A DNA stretch of 42,157 nucleotides from CAYRKT01 sp964425005 (GCA_964425005.1 CAYRKT010000006.1:1-42157), one strand, 5' to 3'. Positions 16,063 through 24,475 are shown, counted from the first letter of the stretch. The notes: generated by a model from the letters alone, not told the origin. A program made the numbers and translations.

Positions 16063-16238
16063 GCTACCTGACGATGACCCTAGGCCTCCTCTCCATGGGT
16101 TTTGGAGGCCTCGCGGTGGCTGGTGCCTTCTCCTTCCTGGTGGGGGAGGGAAGACCCCAGTGGATCCTCTGGGGAGGGCTCGGAGCTTTGGCGACCCTGG
16201 CCCTGGGCCTCTGGACTGGGAGGAAGACCTTCGACTAG
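16041..16238 (+). CDS. Small two-helix membrane protein of unknown function
   Basis: A 65-residue protein with two hydrophobic segments (about 7-32 and 42-60) joined by a short charged loop (GEGRPQ) and flanked by Lys/Arg residues. ATG 16041 is chosen: it overlaps the last 22 bases of the subtilase gene. The frame is open up to 15972, but that would put the start deep inside the subtilase. No family is recognised. Its stop overlaps the convergent MocR stop in CTAG. Coupling to the subtilase and the PrsW-like protease suggests a shared membrane process. It could also be a chance open frame, but the clean membrane pattern argues against that. Confidence 0.6.
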   Translation: MAGKRVLGYLTMTLGLLSMGFGGLAVAGAFSFLVGEGRPQWILWGGLGALATLALGLWTGRKTFD

Positions 16239-17614
16239 GGATTTAAGGCCATCGACAGCTCCGCGGCTAGCCTCTTGATCTCCTGGGCGGAGAGGGAGGA
16301 GAAGTTGAGCCTTATGGCGTCTAGGTCCTTCCCCAGGACGTGGAAGGCCTTGGCGGGGCGAACCAGAATCCCCCTTCGGGCTAACCTCCCCGACAGGACG
16401 GAGCCCGGGATCCCGAGGTCCTCCAGGAAGATCCCCACCCCGCCGAGGGGCAAGCGCTTGGCCTTCTCCCTGAGACCCCTCTCCTCCAGGGCCTGGAGCA
16501 GAAGGTTGAGCTTCGCCGAGAGCGTCCTCCTGGCCCTCGAGAGGAGCTCGTCCACCGCCCCTGTGGAGAGGAGCTTCTTCGCCGCCGCCCATACGGTGTT
16601 CTGACCTGTGCCCCCGAGCTTGAGCCTGGCCTTGGATATCTCCTCCGCGAGCCCACGTTCGCAGACCACGTACCCCAGCTTGAGCCCAGGGGTTATGGCC
16701 TGGCAGAAGCTCCCCAGGTAGATCACCCGAGGGTCTCCGCCAGAGGAACCCCTGAGGCTCGGCATGACGTGTCCCTCGAACTTGAGCTCCCCGAAGGAGT
16801 CGTCCTCTATCAGATATAGCTCCCTCTCTCTGGCCAGCTCCAGCAGGGCCGACCTGGCCCTGGGGCTTATGCACCTGGTGGTGGGGTTGTGGATGCTCGG
16901 GATCAGGTAGACCATCTCTCCGGGGATGGCCTCGAGGCTGAGCTTTTCCAGCATCCTCTCTTCGTCCATGGGCAAACGCTTCACCCTGAGCCTCAAGGCC
17001 CTGGCCACCTCCAGCACAGCGGGGAAGGTGAGCTCCTCCACCCAGAGGGAGGGCCTCCTGGCGCCTAAGGCCCAGAGGGTCAGGAATATGCCCCTTTGAA
17101 CCCCCTCCACCGGCGTTATCTCCCCCTCCGAGGCCAGCAGGCTTCGGGTGGCCAGGAAGGAACGGAGCTCGGCCTTCAGGGATGCCTCCAGCTCGTCGAA
17201 GCTGGGCGAGCCCGCTGACTCCAGCCAGGTACTGCCCAGGTCCTTGACGGACAGGCCCTCCGGCAGGGACTCCAGGGGCGATGGCTTTATGTGCTCGGCC
17301 GTGCAGTCCGCCAGGGCCACGAAGCCCCTGGTCGAGGGTTCCCTGTGTGCTCCCGTCGATGCCTTAGCGTATACGCCGCTCCTTGCCCTCTTCTCCAGTA
17401 GCCCGAGGTCCTTGAGCCTCTCGTAGGCCCTCGATATCACACCCCGGCTCACCCCCAGGAAGCTGGCCAGGGTCCTCTCCGAGGGCAGTTTGCTCCCGGG
17501 CGGTACGACCCCAGCGCTGAGCAGTTCGCCCAGATAGTCGGCCATCTGCTCGTGCAATGGGATGGGCGAACCCCTCTCGAGCGGGATCTCCAAGAGCCTG
17601 CTCTCCGAGCTCAT
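16235..17614 (-). CDS. MocR-type regulator (GntR HTH plus aminotransferase-like domain) lacking the PLP lysine
   Basis: A 459-residue MocR-like protein. An N-terminal GntR winged helix (about 15-80, PPGSKLPSERTLASFLGVSRGVI) is linked to a fold-type I aminotransferase domain (about 130-455) with IPSIHNPTTRCISP, IEDDSFGELKF (Asp271/272) and a late AIRLNFS Arg. The internal aldimine motif normally reads like FSKxxxPGLRLGY, but here it is GSFCQAITPGLKLGY: the Schiff-base Lys is Gln305 (CAG) and the following Arg is Lys312. The protein may bind PLP non-covalently or another ligand. MocR proteins usually control a divergent gene, here ftsY, but no direct target can be read. Start ATG; convergent with the small membrane protein. 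Confidence 0.9.
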   Translation of the reverse strand: MSSESRLLEIPLERGSPIPLHEQMADYLGELLSAGVVPPGSKLPSERTLASFLGVSRGVISRAYERLKDLGLLEKRARSGVYAKASTGAHREPSTRGFVALADCTAEHIKPSPLESLPEGLSVKDLGSTWLESAGSPSFDELEASLKAELRSFLATRSLLASEGEITPVEGVQRGIFLTLWALGARRPSLWVEELTFPAVLEVARALRLRVKRLPMDEERMLEKLSLEAIPGEMVYLIPSIHNPTTRCISPRARSALLELARERELYLIEDDSFGELKFEGHVMPSLRGSSGGDPRVIYLGSFCQAITPGLKLGYVVCERGLAEEISKARLKLGGTGQNTVWAAAKKLLSTGAVDELLSRARRTLSAKLNLLLQALEERGLREKAKRLPLGGVGIFLEDLGIPGSVLSGRLARRGILVRPAKAFHVLGKDLDAIRLNFSSLSAQEIKRLAAELSMALNP

Positions 17615-17662
17615 GGACTAAATTTTAGCCTCGGGGCCATCCTTAGGAGAAGGCCTTTGCAA

Positions 17663-17668
17663 TATAAT
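17663..17668 (+). promoter_or_regulatory. Candidate -10 for ftsY
   Basis: A consensus TATAAT (17663-17668) in the 145-base gap between the divergent mocR-like gene and ftsY. No good -35 hexamer is found 16-18 bases upstream. The predicted transcript would have an ~85-base leader containing a GCCCC/GGGGC hairpin. It may be an activator-dependent promoter. Confidence 0.45.
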
Positions 17669-17759
17669 CTTTCTTGCCCCGAGGGGGAGTGGATCTCGAG
17701 GAGTTTCGCTCGGGAGGTAGCCCCGTCCGATGGGGCCGATCGCGTGGGGGGGTTAGCTC

Positions 17760-18677
17760 ATGCTCAAGGGGCTATTTTCTAGGCTTTCCGGTTTGACCAC
17801 GTCGTGGGGGGAAGCCCTTAAGGGGGTTTTCTCCAGGACTTCCCTGGACGAGGGCTTCTTCGACGAGCTGGAGGAGGTCTTGATCTCAGGGGACGTGGGC
17901 CTTGAGCTCGCCTCCTCTCTGGTGGAGGACCTGAGGAGGAGGCTTTCCTCGAGGGCCTTCGCTCCCGAGGAGGCCAGGCTCGAGTTCGTCTCGCTCCTGG
18001 CGGAAAGGCTATCCACCCCTGGGGCGGGGGAGGAGCTCAGGATCGAGGGCGGTCGCCCCGCGGTGGTCCTCTTCCTGGGGGTTAACGGCAGCGGCAAGAC
18101 CACCACTGTGGCCAAGCTGGCTAGGCGTTTCTCCGACCTGGGCAAGAGGGTGGTGGTGGCAGCAGCCGACACCTTCAGGGCAGCTGCCTCCGATCAGCTC
18201 AAGGTCTGGGCCTCCAGGGTAGGCTTCAGGGTCGTCTCCCAGGGCGAGGGGGCTGATCCGGCCGCGGTGGTCCACGACGCCGTCTCGTCGGCCATCGCCC
18301 GGGGGGAGGACCTGGTTTTGGTGGACACGGCGGGGAGGTTGCACACCAGGCACAACCTGATGGAGGAGCTCTCCAAGGTCTTCAGGGTATGTTCCAGGCT
18401 CCTGGAGGGCGAACCCAGGGAGAGCTTGCTGGTCCTGGACGCCGTCACAGGCCAGAACGGGTTGAGGCAGGCTCAGACCTTCGCTTCCAGGTTCAGGGTC
18501 ACGGGGGTGGTGCTCACCAAGTACGACAGCAGCGCCAAGGGAGGGGTGGTGGTGGAGATCGGGACGAAGCTGTCCCTCCCCGTGCGGTACATAGGGGTGG
18601 GGGAGGGGGACGACGACCTCATCCCCTTCGATCCTAGGTCCTTCGCCGCCGCTCTGCTGGGGGTGAGGGCTTCTTGA
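17760..18677 (+). CDS. ftsY: Signal recognition particle receptor FtsY
   Basis: A 305-residue SRP-type GTPase that receives ribosome-nascent chain-SRP complexes at the membrane. It has an N domain (about 1-85), then the G domain with GVNGSGKTTTVAKLA (P loop), DTFRAAASDQL (G2/insertion box), VDTAGRLHTRHNLM (G3), LTKYDSSAKGG (G4) and YIGVGEGDDDLIPFD (closing motif). The long acidic A domain of E. coli is absent, as in many bacteria. ATG start, SD GGGGGGGTTAG. The stop overlaps the next gene's TTG start. Confidence 0.96.
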   Translation: MLKGLFSRLSGLTTSWGEALKGVFSRTSLDEGFFDELEEVLISGDVGLELASSLVEDLRRRLSSRAFAPEEARLEFVSLLAERLSTPGAGEELRIEGGRPAVVLFLGVNGSGKTTTVAKLARRFSDLGKRVVVAAADTFRAAASDQLKVWASRVGFRVVSQGEGADPAAVVHDAVSSAIARGEDLVLVDTAGRLHTRHNLMEELSKVFRVCSRLLEGEPRESLLVLDAVTGQNGLRQAQTFASRFRVTGVVLTKYDSSAKGGVVVEIGTKLSLPVRYIGVGEGDDDLIPFDPRSFAAALLGVRAS

Positions 18678-19681
18678 CGGGCGAGAGGCCAAAGGGGTCT
18701 CCGGTCCTGGTCAGGGAGGTCCTAAGGGTCCTCTTCTGTCAGAAGTCGGACTACCTGGCCGTCTTGGACCAGGGGGGGACGAGGGTCGAGGCCCTCCTGG
18801 ACAAGGACCTCCTGATGTCCCGCCTCGAGCAGGAGGGGGAGGATGCCCCGTTCTTGCTGGCTCGCGTCCCCATCGACGAGGAGCGCCGAAAGCTCATACT
18901 GGGAAAGCTGGTGGTGGACGACAGGGTCAAGAGCCTGCCCGTGTTCCGCTCGGACGGGAGCTTCGTCGGGTTATGGCCCAAGGGGAAGGTGCTGTCGTCG
19001 GTGGGCTCACCCCAGGGCGATGTCCCCTCCGATTCGCCCCTGTTGGAGGCGATCTCCCTTATGCCCATGCCGCTCGCCCTGGTGGGCTTGGACGGATCGG
19101 TTAGGATGAACCGGGCGTTGATCTCCCTGCTGGGCGGAGATACCGCGGCGGAGGAGGCTGGCCCCCTGCTGGCCAAGGGGGATCCCATCTTCGAGCTGTA
19201 CGGCAGAAGCTTTTGCGCGGAGGCCTACGAAGTGGGGGAGGGGAGGTTGGTGCTGGTCCAGGACGTCACCGAGTCGATAAGCTCCCTGAAGGACATGGTC
19301 CTGTTGGCCAAGGCCTTCGAGGTCCTCTTCTCCGAGATGGTGGCCGACGGCAGGAAGGTGGCGGTGGTGGACGAGGGCGGCAGGGCGGTGAGGGGGCAGT
19401 TCTGGGCGCAATCTGAGTCCGACGCTTCTTTCGAGCTGTTCCACGAGGGCAGGAGGATAGGGAGGGTCTTCCTGTCGAGCCCCTCGAGCGAGGTCTTCCC
19501 TGTCAACTCCCAGGTCACCACCTTGAAGGAGCTCCTCAGGGACACCGAGCGGGAGGCCATAGTGGAGGCCCTGAGCTCCACCGGCAGCATATCTGGGGCG
19601 GCCAAGCTCTTGGGCATACCCAGGCAGACCTTGCAGTATCGGATGAAGAGGCTTGGGATATCCTTCGAGAGGGATGATTGA
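18674..19681 (+). CDS. PAS-like domain plus Fis-type HTH regulator without an AAA+ domain
   Basis: A 335-residue protein. The N-terminal third (about 10-115) is unassigned. A PAS-like segment follows (about 128-205: LMPMPLALVGLDGSVRMNRALISLLGG to LVLVQDVTES). The C-terminus (about 288-333) is a Fis-type HTH with EREAIVEALSSTGSISGAAKLLGIPRQTLQYRMKRLGI, the DNA-binding module of sigma54 activators. No Walker motifs or GAFTGA loop are present, so it cannot remodel sigma54 polymerase itself. It may act as a classical regulator or partner. TTGA coupling to ftsY upstream and DUF4416 downstream. Confidence 0.75.
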   Translation: MTGERPKGSPVLVREVLRVLFCQKSDYLAVLDQGGTRVEALLDKDLLMSRLEQEGEDAPFLLARVPIDEERRKLILGKLVVDDRVKSLPVFRSDGSFVGLWPKGKVLSSVGSPQGDVPSDSPLLEAISLMPMPLALVGLDGSVRMNRALISLLGGDTAAEEAGPLLAKGDPIFELYGRSFCAEAYEVGEGRLVLVQDVTESISSLKDMVLLAKAFEVLFSEMVADGRKVAVVDEGGRAVRGQFWAQSESDASFELFHEGRRIGRVFLSSPSSEVFPVNSQVTTLKELLRDTEREAIVEALSSTGSISGAAKLLGIPRQTLQYRMKRLGISFERDD

Positions 19682-20220
19682 GCTTGGGCCAGGTGAGAGG
19701 ACCCTCCCCCGTGAAGCTTTTCTTCGCCATGCTCTATCCATCCCGTGAGGTCTTCGATTGGTCGATCCGCCAGATAGCCAGGTACGTGGGGGAGATCGAT
19801 CTCCTGAGCGAGGAGTGGCCCTTCACCTGGACCGACTACTACGCCTCGATAGGAGCTCATCTCCTCAGGCGTTTCGCCTCGACGAGAGGTCTTGTGTCGC
19901 CCGAGGGTCTCTTCAGGCTCAAGCACCTCTCCAACTTCTTAGAGGAGATCTCCGGCGGCGGGGAGGGGAGGAGGGTCAACCTGGACCCCGGCTACCTGGA
20001 CGCGGCCAGGGTGGTGCTCTTCACCACCAAGGACAGCGCCCACAGGGTCTACGTGGGAGAAGGGATCTACGCGGAGGTCACCCTTCGCTACAGGAGGGGG
20101 CGATGGACCTTCCACGACTACACCTATCCTGACTACCGGGACGCTCGCTACCTGGCCTTCTTCGACGAGCTCAGGAGATCATACCTCGGGGAGATCAAGA
20201 AGGGGGGTTTTAGGCCTTGA
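19678..20220 (+). CDS. DUF4416 family protein
   Basis: A 180-residue protein that matches DUF4416 as remembered from Thermotoga and relatives: VKLFFAMLY at the N-terminus, FTWTDYYAS, LKHLSNFLEE, RRVNLDPGYLDAARVVLFTTKDSAHRVYVGEGIYAEVTLRYR and DYTYPDYRDARYLAFF. The family's function is unknown. The Asp/Tyr/His-rich core (DPGYL, TTKD, HRVYVG) suggests an enzyme. The TTG start overlaps the upstream stop and its own stop overlaps purB, so it is co-translated with purB; a housekeeping role is plausible. Confidence 0.88.
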   Translation: MSLGQVRGPSPVKLFFAMLYPSREVFDWSIRQIARYVGEIDLLSEEWPFTWTDYYASIGAHLLRRFASTRGLVSPEGLFRLKHLSNFLEEISGGGEGRRVNLDPGYLDAARVVLFTTKDSAHRVYVGEGIYAEVTLRYRRGRWTFHDYTYPDYRDARYLAFFDELRRSYLGEIKKGGFRP

Positions 20221-21506
20221 TCGAACGCTACTCCACGGAGGAGATGAGGAGGATATGGAGCCAGGAGAACAGATACAGCAAGTGGCTCGAGGTGGAGATA
20301 GCCGCCTGCGAGGCCTGGAACAGGCTCGGTCTGATACCCGACGACTCGCTCGAGAGGATAAGGGAGAGGGCCTCCTTCGACCCCATCAGGATAGCTGAGA
20401 TAGAGAAGGAGGTGGAGCACGACGTCATAGCCTTCGTGCAGTGCGTGGCCGAGAGGGTGGGCGAGGACGGCAGGTTCGTCCACATGGGGCTCACCTCCTA
20501 CGACGTGGTGGACACGGCCAACGCGCTGCTCCTGAGGGAGTCCCTGGAGGTGCTGAGGGGGGAGCTCTCATCCCTGCTGGACTGCGCAAGGGATCTCGCC
20601 AGGAGATATAAGCACACCCCCTGTGTGGGGAGGACCCACGGCGTCCACGCCGAGCCCATGACCTTCGGCCTCAAAGTCCTCAACTGGTGCTACGAGATGG
20701 AGAGGGATCTGGCCAGGCTCAGCTGGGTCGAGGAGGAGATATCGGTGGGCAAGGTCTCAGGAGCTGTGGGCACCTACGCCCACTGCCCGCCCGAGGTGGA
20801 GAGCTACGTCTGCGAGAAGCTTGGGCTCAAGCCCGCTAAGGTCTCCAACCAGATACTCCAGAGGGACTCCCACGCGGTCTTGACCTCGGTGTTGGCGGTC
20901 CTTATGGGGACCCTGGAGAGGATCGCCACCGAGATAAGGCACCTGCAGCGCACCGAGGTGCTGGAGGCCCTGGAGCCCTTCAAGAAGGGGCAGAAGGGGT
21001 CCAGCGCCATGCCCCACAAGAAGAACCCCGTGATGTGCGAGAGGATATGCGGGCTCGCCAGGCTGATGAGGGGTTATGCTGCGGCAGCCCTGGAGAACCA
21101 GGCCCTGTGGCACGAGAGGGACATCTCCCACTCCTCGGTGGAGAGGGTCATATGGCCCGATGCTTTCAACCTGGTCCACTACTCCCTGCGGTTGACCAGG
21201 AGGGTCTTGGAGGGACTAGTGGTGGACCAGGAGAGGATGGCCAGGAACCTGGATCTAACGAGGGGCTTGCTGTTCTCCCAGAGGGTGATGCTGGCGCTGG
21301 TGGAGCGCGGGATGGACAGGAAGGAAGCCTACGAGCTGGTCCAGGGATACTCGATGAGGTGCTGGGAGGAGGGCAAGGACCTGCGGGAGCTGCTAGAGGG
21401 GGACGATAGGGTCAGGGCTTTGCTGGGGGAGGACTTGGCCCGTCTGTTCGACGCCTCGTTCTTCCTGCGCCACGTGGACGAGGTCTTCTCCAGGTTCGGC
21501 CTGTGA
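20217..21506 (+). CDS. purB: Adenylosuccinate lyase
   Basis: A 429-residue member of the fumarase/aspartase superfamily that acts twice in purine synthesis (SAICAR to AICAR, adenylosuccinate to AMP). Diagnostic stretches: VEHDVIAFVQC, GLTSYDVVDTANAL, GRTHGVHAEPMTFGLK (catalytic His), and the signature GSSAMPHKKNPVMCERI; also RDISHSSVERV. TTG start overlaps the DUF4416 stop (TTGA). Ends three bases before the convergent hypF stop, with no obvious terminator in the gap. Length is normal for the short bacterial type. Confidence 0.96.
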   Translation: MIERYSTEEMRRIWSQENRYSKWLEVEIAACEAWNRLGLIPDDSLERIRERASFDPIRIAEIEKEVEHDVIAFVQCVAERVGEDGRFVHMGLTSYDVVDTANALLLRESLEVLRGELSSLLDCARDLARRYKHTPCVGRTHGVHAEPMTFGLKVLNWCYEMERDLARLSWVEEEISVGKVSGAVGTYAHCPPEVESYVCEKLGLKPAKVSNQILQRDSHAVLTSVLAVLMGTLERIATEIRHLQRTEVLEALEPFKKGQKGSSAMPHKKNPVMCERICGLARLMRGYAAAALENQALWHERDISHSSVERVIWPDAFNLVHYSLRLTRRVLEGLVVDQERMARNLDLTRGLLFSQRVMLALVERGMDRKEAYELVQGYSMRCWEEGKDLRELLEGDDRVRALLGEDLARLFDASFFLRHVDEVFSRFGL

Positions 21507-21509
21507 GGC

Positions 21510-23819
21510 TTATCCCCTCGTCCTCGAGGACCTTAGCGCTGCGGCCACGGCCTGGCCTGCGCTGACGCATTCGTCGCCCGGGGAGAGGTGGCGGTGCGTG
21601 AGGACGGTGAGCCCCACCCTCTCGAGCTCGCGGGGCAGGCGTTCGCTCATCACCTTGTTGAAGAAGACGCCGCCCGACAGGCATACCCTTCGCACGCCTA
21701 GTTCCTTGGAGGCCTCCAGGACCATATCCCTGAGGGCGCGACAGAGGGTCAGGTGGAAGGAGGAGGAGAGCTTGTCCTTGCCCTCGCCCCTGAGCCTCCT
21801 CTCGACGAGGGCTTCGATGGTGGGACGCCAGTCCAGGACGAGGCCCTTGTCCTCCCAGCGCATACCGTAGGGGAGCGGATCCGCCTCCTCGAGGTCGCCG
21901 CAGAGGGCTTCTAGCTCCATGGCGGCCTGGGCCTCGTAGGTGATCTGCTCCCTGATCCCCAGGAGGGCGGAGACCCCGTCGAACAGCCTGCCGCAGCTGG
22001 TGGTGATGGGACCGAGGTTTCGCTCCAGGATCGCCTTGAGGATCGACAGCTCCCTTTCCCTGCCCTCGAACAGAGCTGAGGCCACCTCTAGCCCTCTTTC
22101 GCCCATGGAGGCGTGGAGGTAGGAGACGGCCATCCTGTATGGGTTCTTTATGGCCGCCTCGCCTCCGGGCATCGGCGTTCCCAGCAGGTGCCCCACCCTG
22201 ATGGAGGAGGAGGCATCTCCCAGGAGCAGCTCCCCCCCCCAGACCGACCCGTCCTCGCCGTAGCCGGTGCCGTCCAGTATAAGGCCCAGCGCCTTCTCCC
22301 TCGCCATGCCGTTCTCCGCCAGGCAGGCGGCGAGGTGGGCGTGGTGGTGTTGAACCCTGAAGAGCGGTATGCCGGAGATCCTGGAGAGCTCCTCCCCCAG
22401 CTGGGTGGAGACGTACCTGGGGTGCAGGTCGCAGGCCAGGACGTCCGGTTGGACGTCGAAGAGCTTGAGGAAGTGCTCCAGCACCGAGGAGTAGTTGTCC
22501 ACCGTCCTTTGGTCCTTGAGATCCCCGAGGTATTGGCTGGGGAACAGAAGGCTTCCCTTCAGCAGCGAGAAGGTGGCCTTCTCCTCGGCCCCGAGCCCCA
22601 GGACCACCTCGTCGCCCCCTAGCTCGAGCCTGAGGGGGGAGGGCACATATCCCCTGGAACGCCGGACCAGCACCACCTTGCCCCCGGCCTCCAGCTCCAC
22701 TGAGTCGTCGCACCTCACGTGGATGGGCCTGTCGTGGGAGAGGACGAAGTCCACGAGGCCCCGTAGATGCCTCCATATCTCCTCTTCGTCCTTGGCTATG
22801 GGCTCGCCCGAGACGTTGGCGCTGGTCATGACCAGGGCCTCGAAGTCCTCCATCAGGAGGTGGTGGAGGGGCGTGTAAGGCAGCATCACCCCGAAGCGCC
22901 TCTGCCCCGGTGCCACCCACGGCCAGAGCGATGGATCGCGTTTTTCGGCCAGGACTATGGGAGCTCGAAACGACAGGAGCTCCCTTTCCTCCAGCGGCGT
23001 GATCTTGCAAAGCGCCCGCGCCACCTCGATGGATCGGACCATGAGGGCGAAGGGCTTGTGGGGTCTACCCTTCCTCCTTCGAAGCTCCAGGACTGCCCCC
23101 TCCTTGGACGGATCGACGGCCAGGTGAAAGCCCCCAAGCCCCTTTACGGCGCCTATGTTGCCCCTGGCCAGGTAGGACTTGGCCTCGGATAAGGCGTCCT
23201 CGCCCTCTGCGACGAGCTTTCCCTCGGCGGAGAGGAGTCGAAGCCTTGGGCCGCACCTGGGACAGGCGTTGGGTTGGGCGTGATATCTTCTGCTGAGCGG
23301 ATCGTGGTACTCCCCGGAGCAGGCCTCGCACATCTCGAAGGCCGCCATGGTGGTGTTCTTCCTGTCGTAGGGGAGGGACTTGATTATGGTGAATCGCGGG
23401 CCGCAGTCGGTGCAGTTGATGAAGGGATATCTGTGCCGCCTGTCCGAGGGGTCCATCATCTCCCTGAGGCAGTCGGAGCATAGGCGAACGTCCGGCGGAG
23501 GTATGACCCCTCTGTTACCCTCCCCCCTGCTCTCCCCTATCTCGAAGGGGTGGACGGTTTTCGCCTCGATCTCCCTCGACTCCACCTCCCGCAGGGAGTC
23601 TATCCTGGCCAGAGGGGGAAGCTCTTCCCTCAGAAGCTCCAGGAAGAGCTCTATTTGCCGGGGCTTTCCCCTCAGGACCAGCTCCACCCCCTCCGGGACG
23701 TTTCTGACCGAGCCTCCGACTCCGACCCTGGCGGCGATCCTGGCGCAGAGGGGCCTAAAGCCCACCCCCTGGACCACGCCTTCGACCAGGAACCTCCTCT
23801 CCAGAGCGCGGTTGTCCAT
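21510..23819 (-). CDS. hypF: Carbamoyltransferase HypF (hydrogenase maturation)
   Basis: A 769-residue HypF that makes the thiocarbamate on HypE for the CN ligands of NiFe hydrogenase. Domains in order: acylphosphatase (about 8-95, VEGVVQGVGFRP), two zinc fingers (CSDC..CTDC and CEAC..CPRC), a YrdC-like domain (about 205-395, with KPFALMVRS and TSANVSGEP), and a Kae1-like domain (about 410-765, with VQHHHAHLAACLAENG, DGTGYGEDGSVWGGE, LSGGVFFNK and SPGDECVSAGQA). No other hyp or hydrogenase gene is in the window. ATG start; divergent from the adenosyltransferase gene with a 68-base gap. Confidence 0.95.
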   Translation of the reverse strand: MDNRALERRFLVEGVVQGVGFRPLCARIAARVGVGGSVRNVPEGVELVLRGKPRQIELFLELLREELPPLARIDSLREVESREIEAKTVHPFEIGESRGEGNRGVIPPPDVRLCSDCLREMMDPSDRRHRYPFINCTDCGPRFTIIKSLPYDRKNTTMAAFEMCEACSGEYHDPLSRRYHAQPNACPRCGPRLRLLSAEGKLVAEGEDALSEAKSYLARGNIGAVKGLGGFHLAVDPSKEGAVLELRRRKGRPHKPFALMVRSIEVARALCKITPLEERELLSFRAPIVLAEKRDPSLWPWVAPGQRRFGVMLPYTPLHHLLMEDFEALVMTSANVSGEPIAKDEEEIWRHLRGLVDFVLSHDRPIHVRCDDSVELEAGGKVVLVRRSRGYVPSPLRLELGGDEVVLGLGAEEKATFSLLKGSLLFPSQYLGDLKDQRTVDNYSSVLEHFLKLFDVQPDVLACDLHPRYVSTQLGEELSRISGIPLFRVQHHHAHLAACLAENGMAREKALGLILDGTGYGEDGSVWGGELLLGDASSSIRVGHLLGTPMPGGEAAIKNPYRMAVSYLHASMGERGLEVASALFEGRERELSILKAILERNLGPITTSCGRLFDGVSALLGIREQITYEAQAAMELEALCGDLEEADPLPYGMRWEDKGLVLDWRPTIEALVERRLRGEGKDKLSSSFHLTLCRALRDMVLEASKELGVRRVCLSGGVFFNKVMSERLPRELERVGLTVLTHRHLSPGDECVSAGQAVAAALRSSRTRG

Positions 23820-23828
23820 CGATCATCC

Positions 23829-23844
23829 CGTATTGTAGAATACG
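23829..23844. promoter_or_regulatory. Palindrome between hypF and the adenosyltransferase gene
   Basis: CGTATT (23829-23834) and AATACG (23839-23844) form an inverted repeat around GTAG, giving CGTATTGTAGAATACG. It lies 9 bases upstream of the hypF start in the 68-base divergent gap and contains a -10-like TAGAAT (23836-23841). It is placed well for an operator or overlapping promoters. Function is inference. Confidence 0.4.
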
Positions 23845-23887
23845 ATGTCCGCTGCGGCAAAGCAAACGACTTGGGGGGTCGATCGGT

Positions 23888-24424
23888 TTGAATTTGTCCG
23901 TAAGGGACAGGGGTTTAGTTCAAATCTACACGGGCAACGGCAAGGGCAAGACCACGGCCGCGCTCGGCCTGGCCCTCAGGGCGGTGGGTCACGGTTTCAA
24001 GGTGGTCATGATCCAGTTCCTAAAGGGTTGGGACTTCTACGGGGAGATAGCCTCGAGCGCCTTCTTGCCGGGCTTCAAGCTGGTGAGGACCGGCAGGGCT
24101 GAGTTCGTGAACAAGGAGAACCCCCATCCCGAGGACCTCAAGGAGGCCAGGCGCGGGCTGGAGCTGGCCAGGGAGGCCCTGCGGAGCGGAGAGTACGACC
24201 TGGTCATCCTGGACGAGGTGAACGTGGCGCTCCACTACGGGCTCATAGGTCTTAAGGAGGTGCTGGAGCTGATAGAGCTCAAGCCCCATGGGGTGGAGCT
24301 CGTCCTCACGGGGCGCTACGCGCCCCGGGAGCTTCTCGAGCGGGCCGATCTGGTGAGCGAGGTGGTCGAGGTCAAGCACCCCTACAGGGAGGGCGTGCCC
24401 GCGCGGCAGGGCGTGGAGTACTGA
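23888..24424 (+). CDS. cobO: Cob(I)yrinic acid a,c-diamide adenosyltransferase (CobA/CobO/BtuR type)
   Basis: A 178-residue P-loop enzyme that adds the 5'-deoxyadenosyl group to corrinoids. Walker A is YTGNGKGKTTAALGLA (about 14-29), followed by VMIQFLKGW, Walker B VILDEVNVALHYGL and VLTGRYAPRELLERADLVSEV, all standard. TTG start after GGGGGGTCG. It stands alone among cobalamin genes here. Many Synergistota use B12-dependent amino acid metabolism, so the role fits. Divergent from hypF; mnmA follows after 51 bases. Confidence 0.93.
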   Translation: MNLSVRDRGLVQIYTGNGKGKTTAALGLALRAVGHGFKVVMIQFLKGWDFYGEIASSAFLPGFKLVRTGRAEFVNKENPHPEDLKEARRGLELAREALRSGEYDLVILDEVNVALHYGLIGLKEVLELIELKPHGVELVLTGRYAPRELLERADLVSEVVEVKHPYREGVPARQGVEY

Positions 24425-24475
24425 TCTTCCCCCCATCCGGGGTGGACCTGGAGCGCTCGGGTCGGTGAGGCTTCA

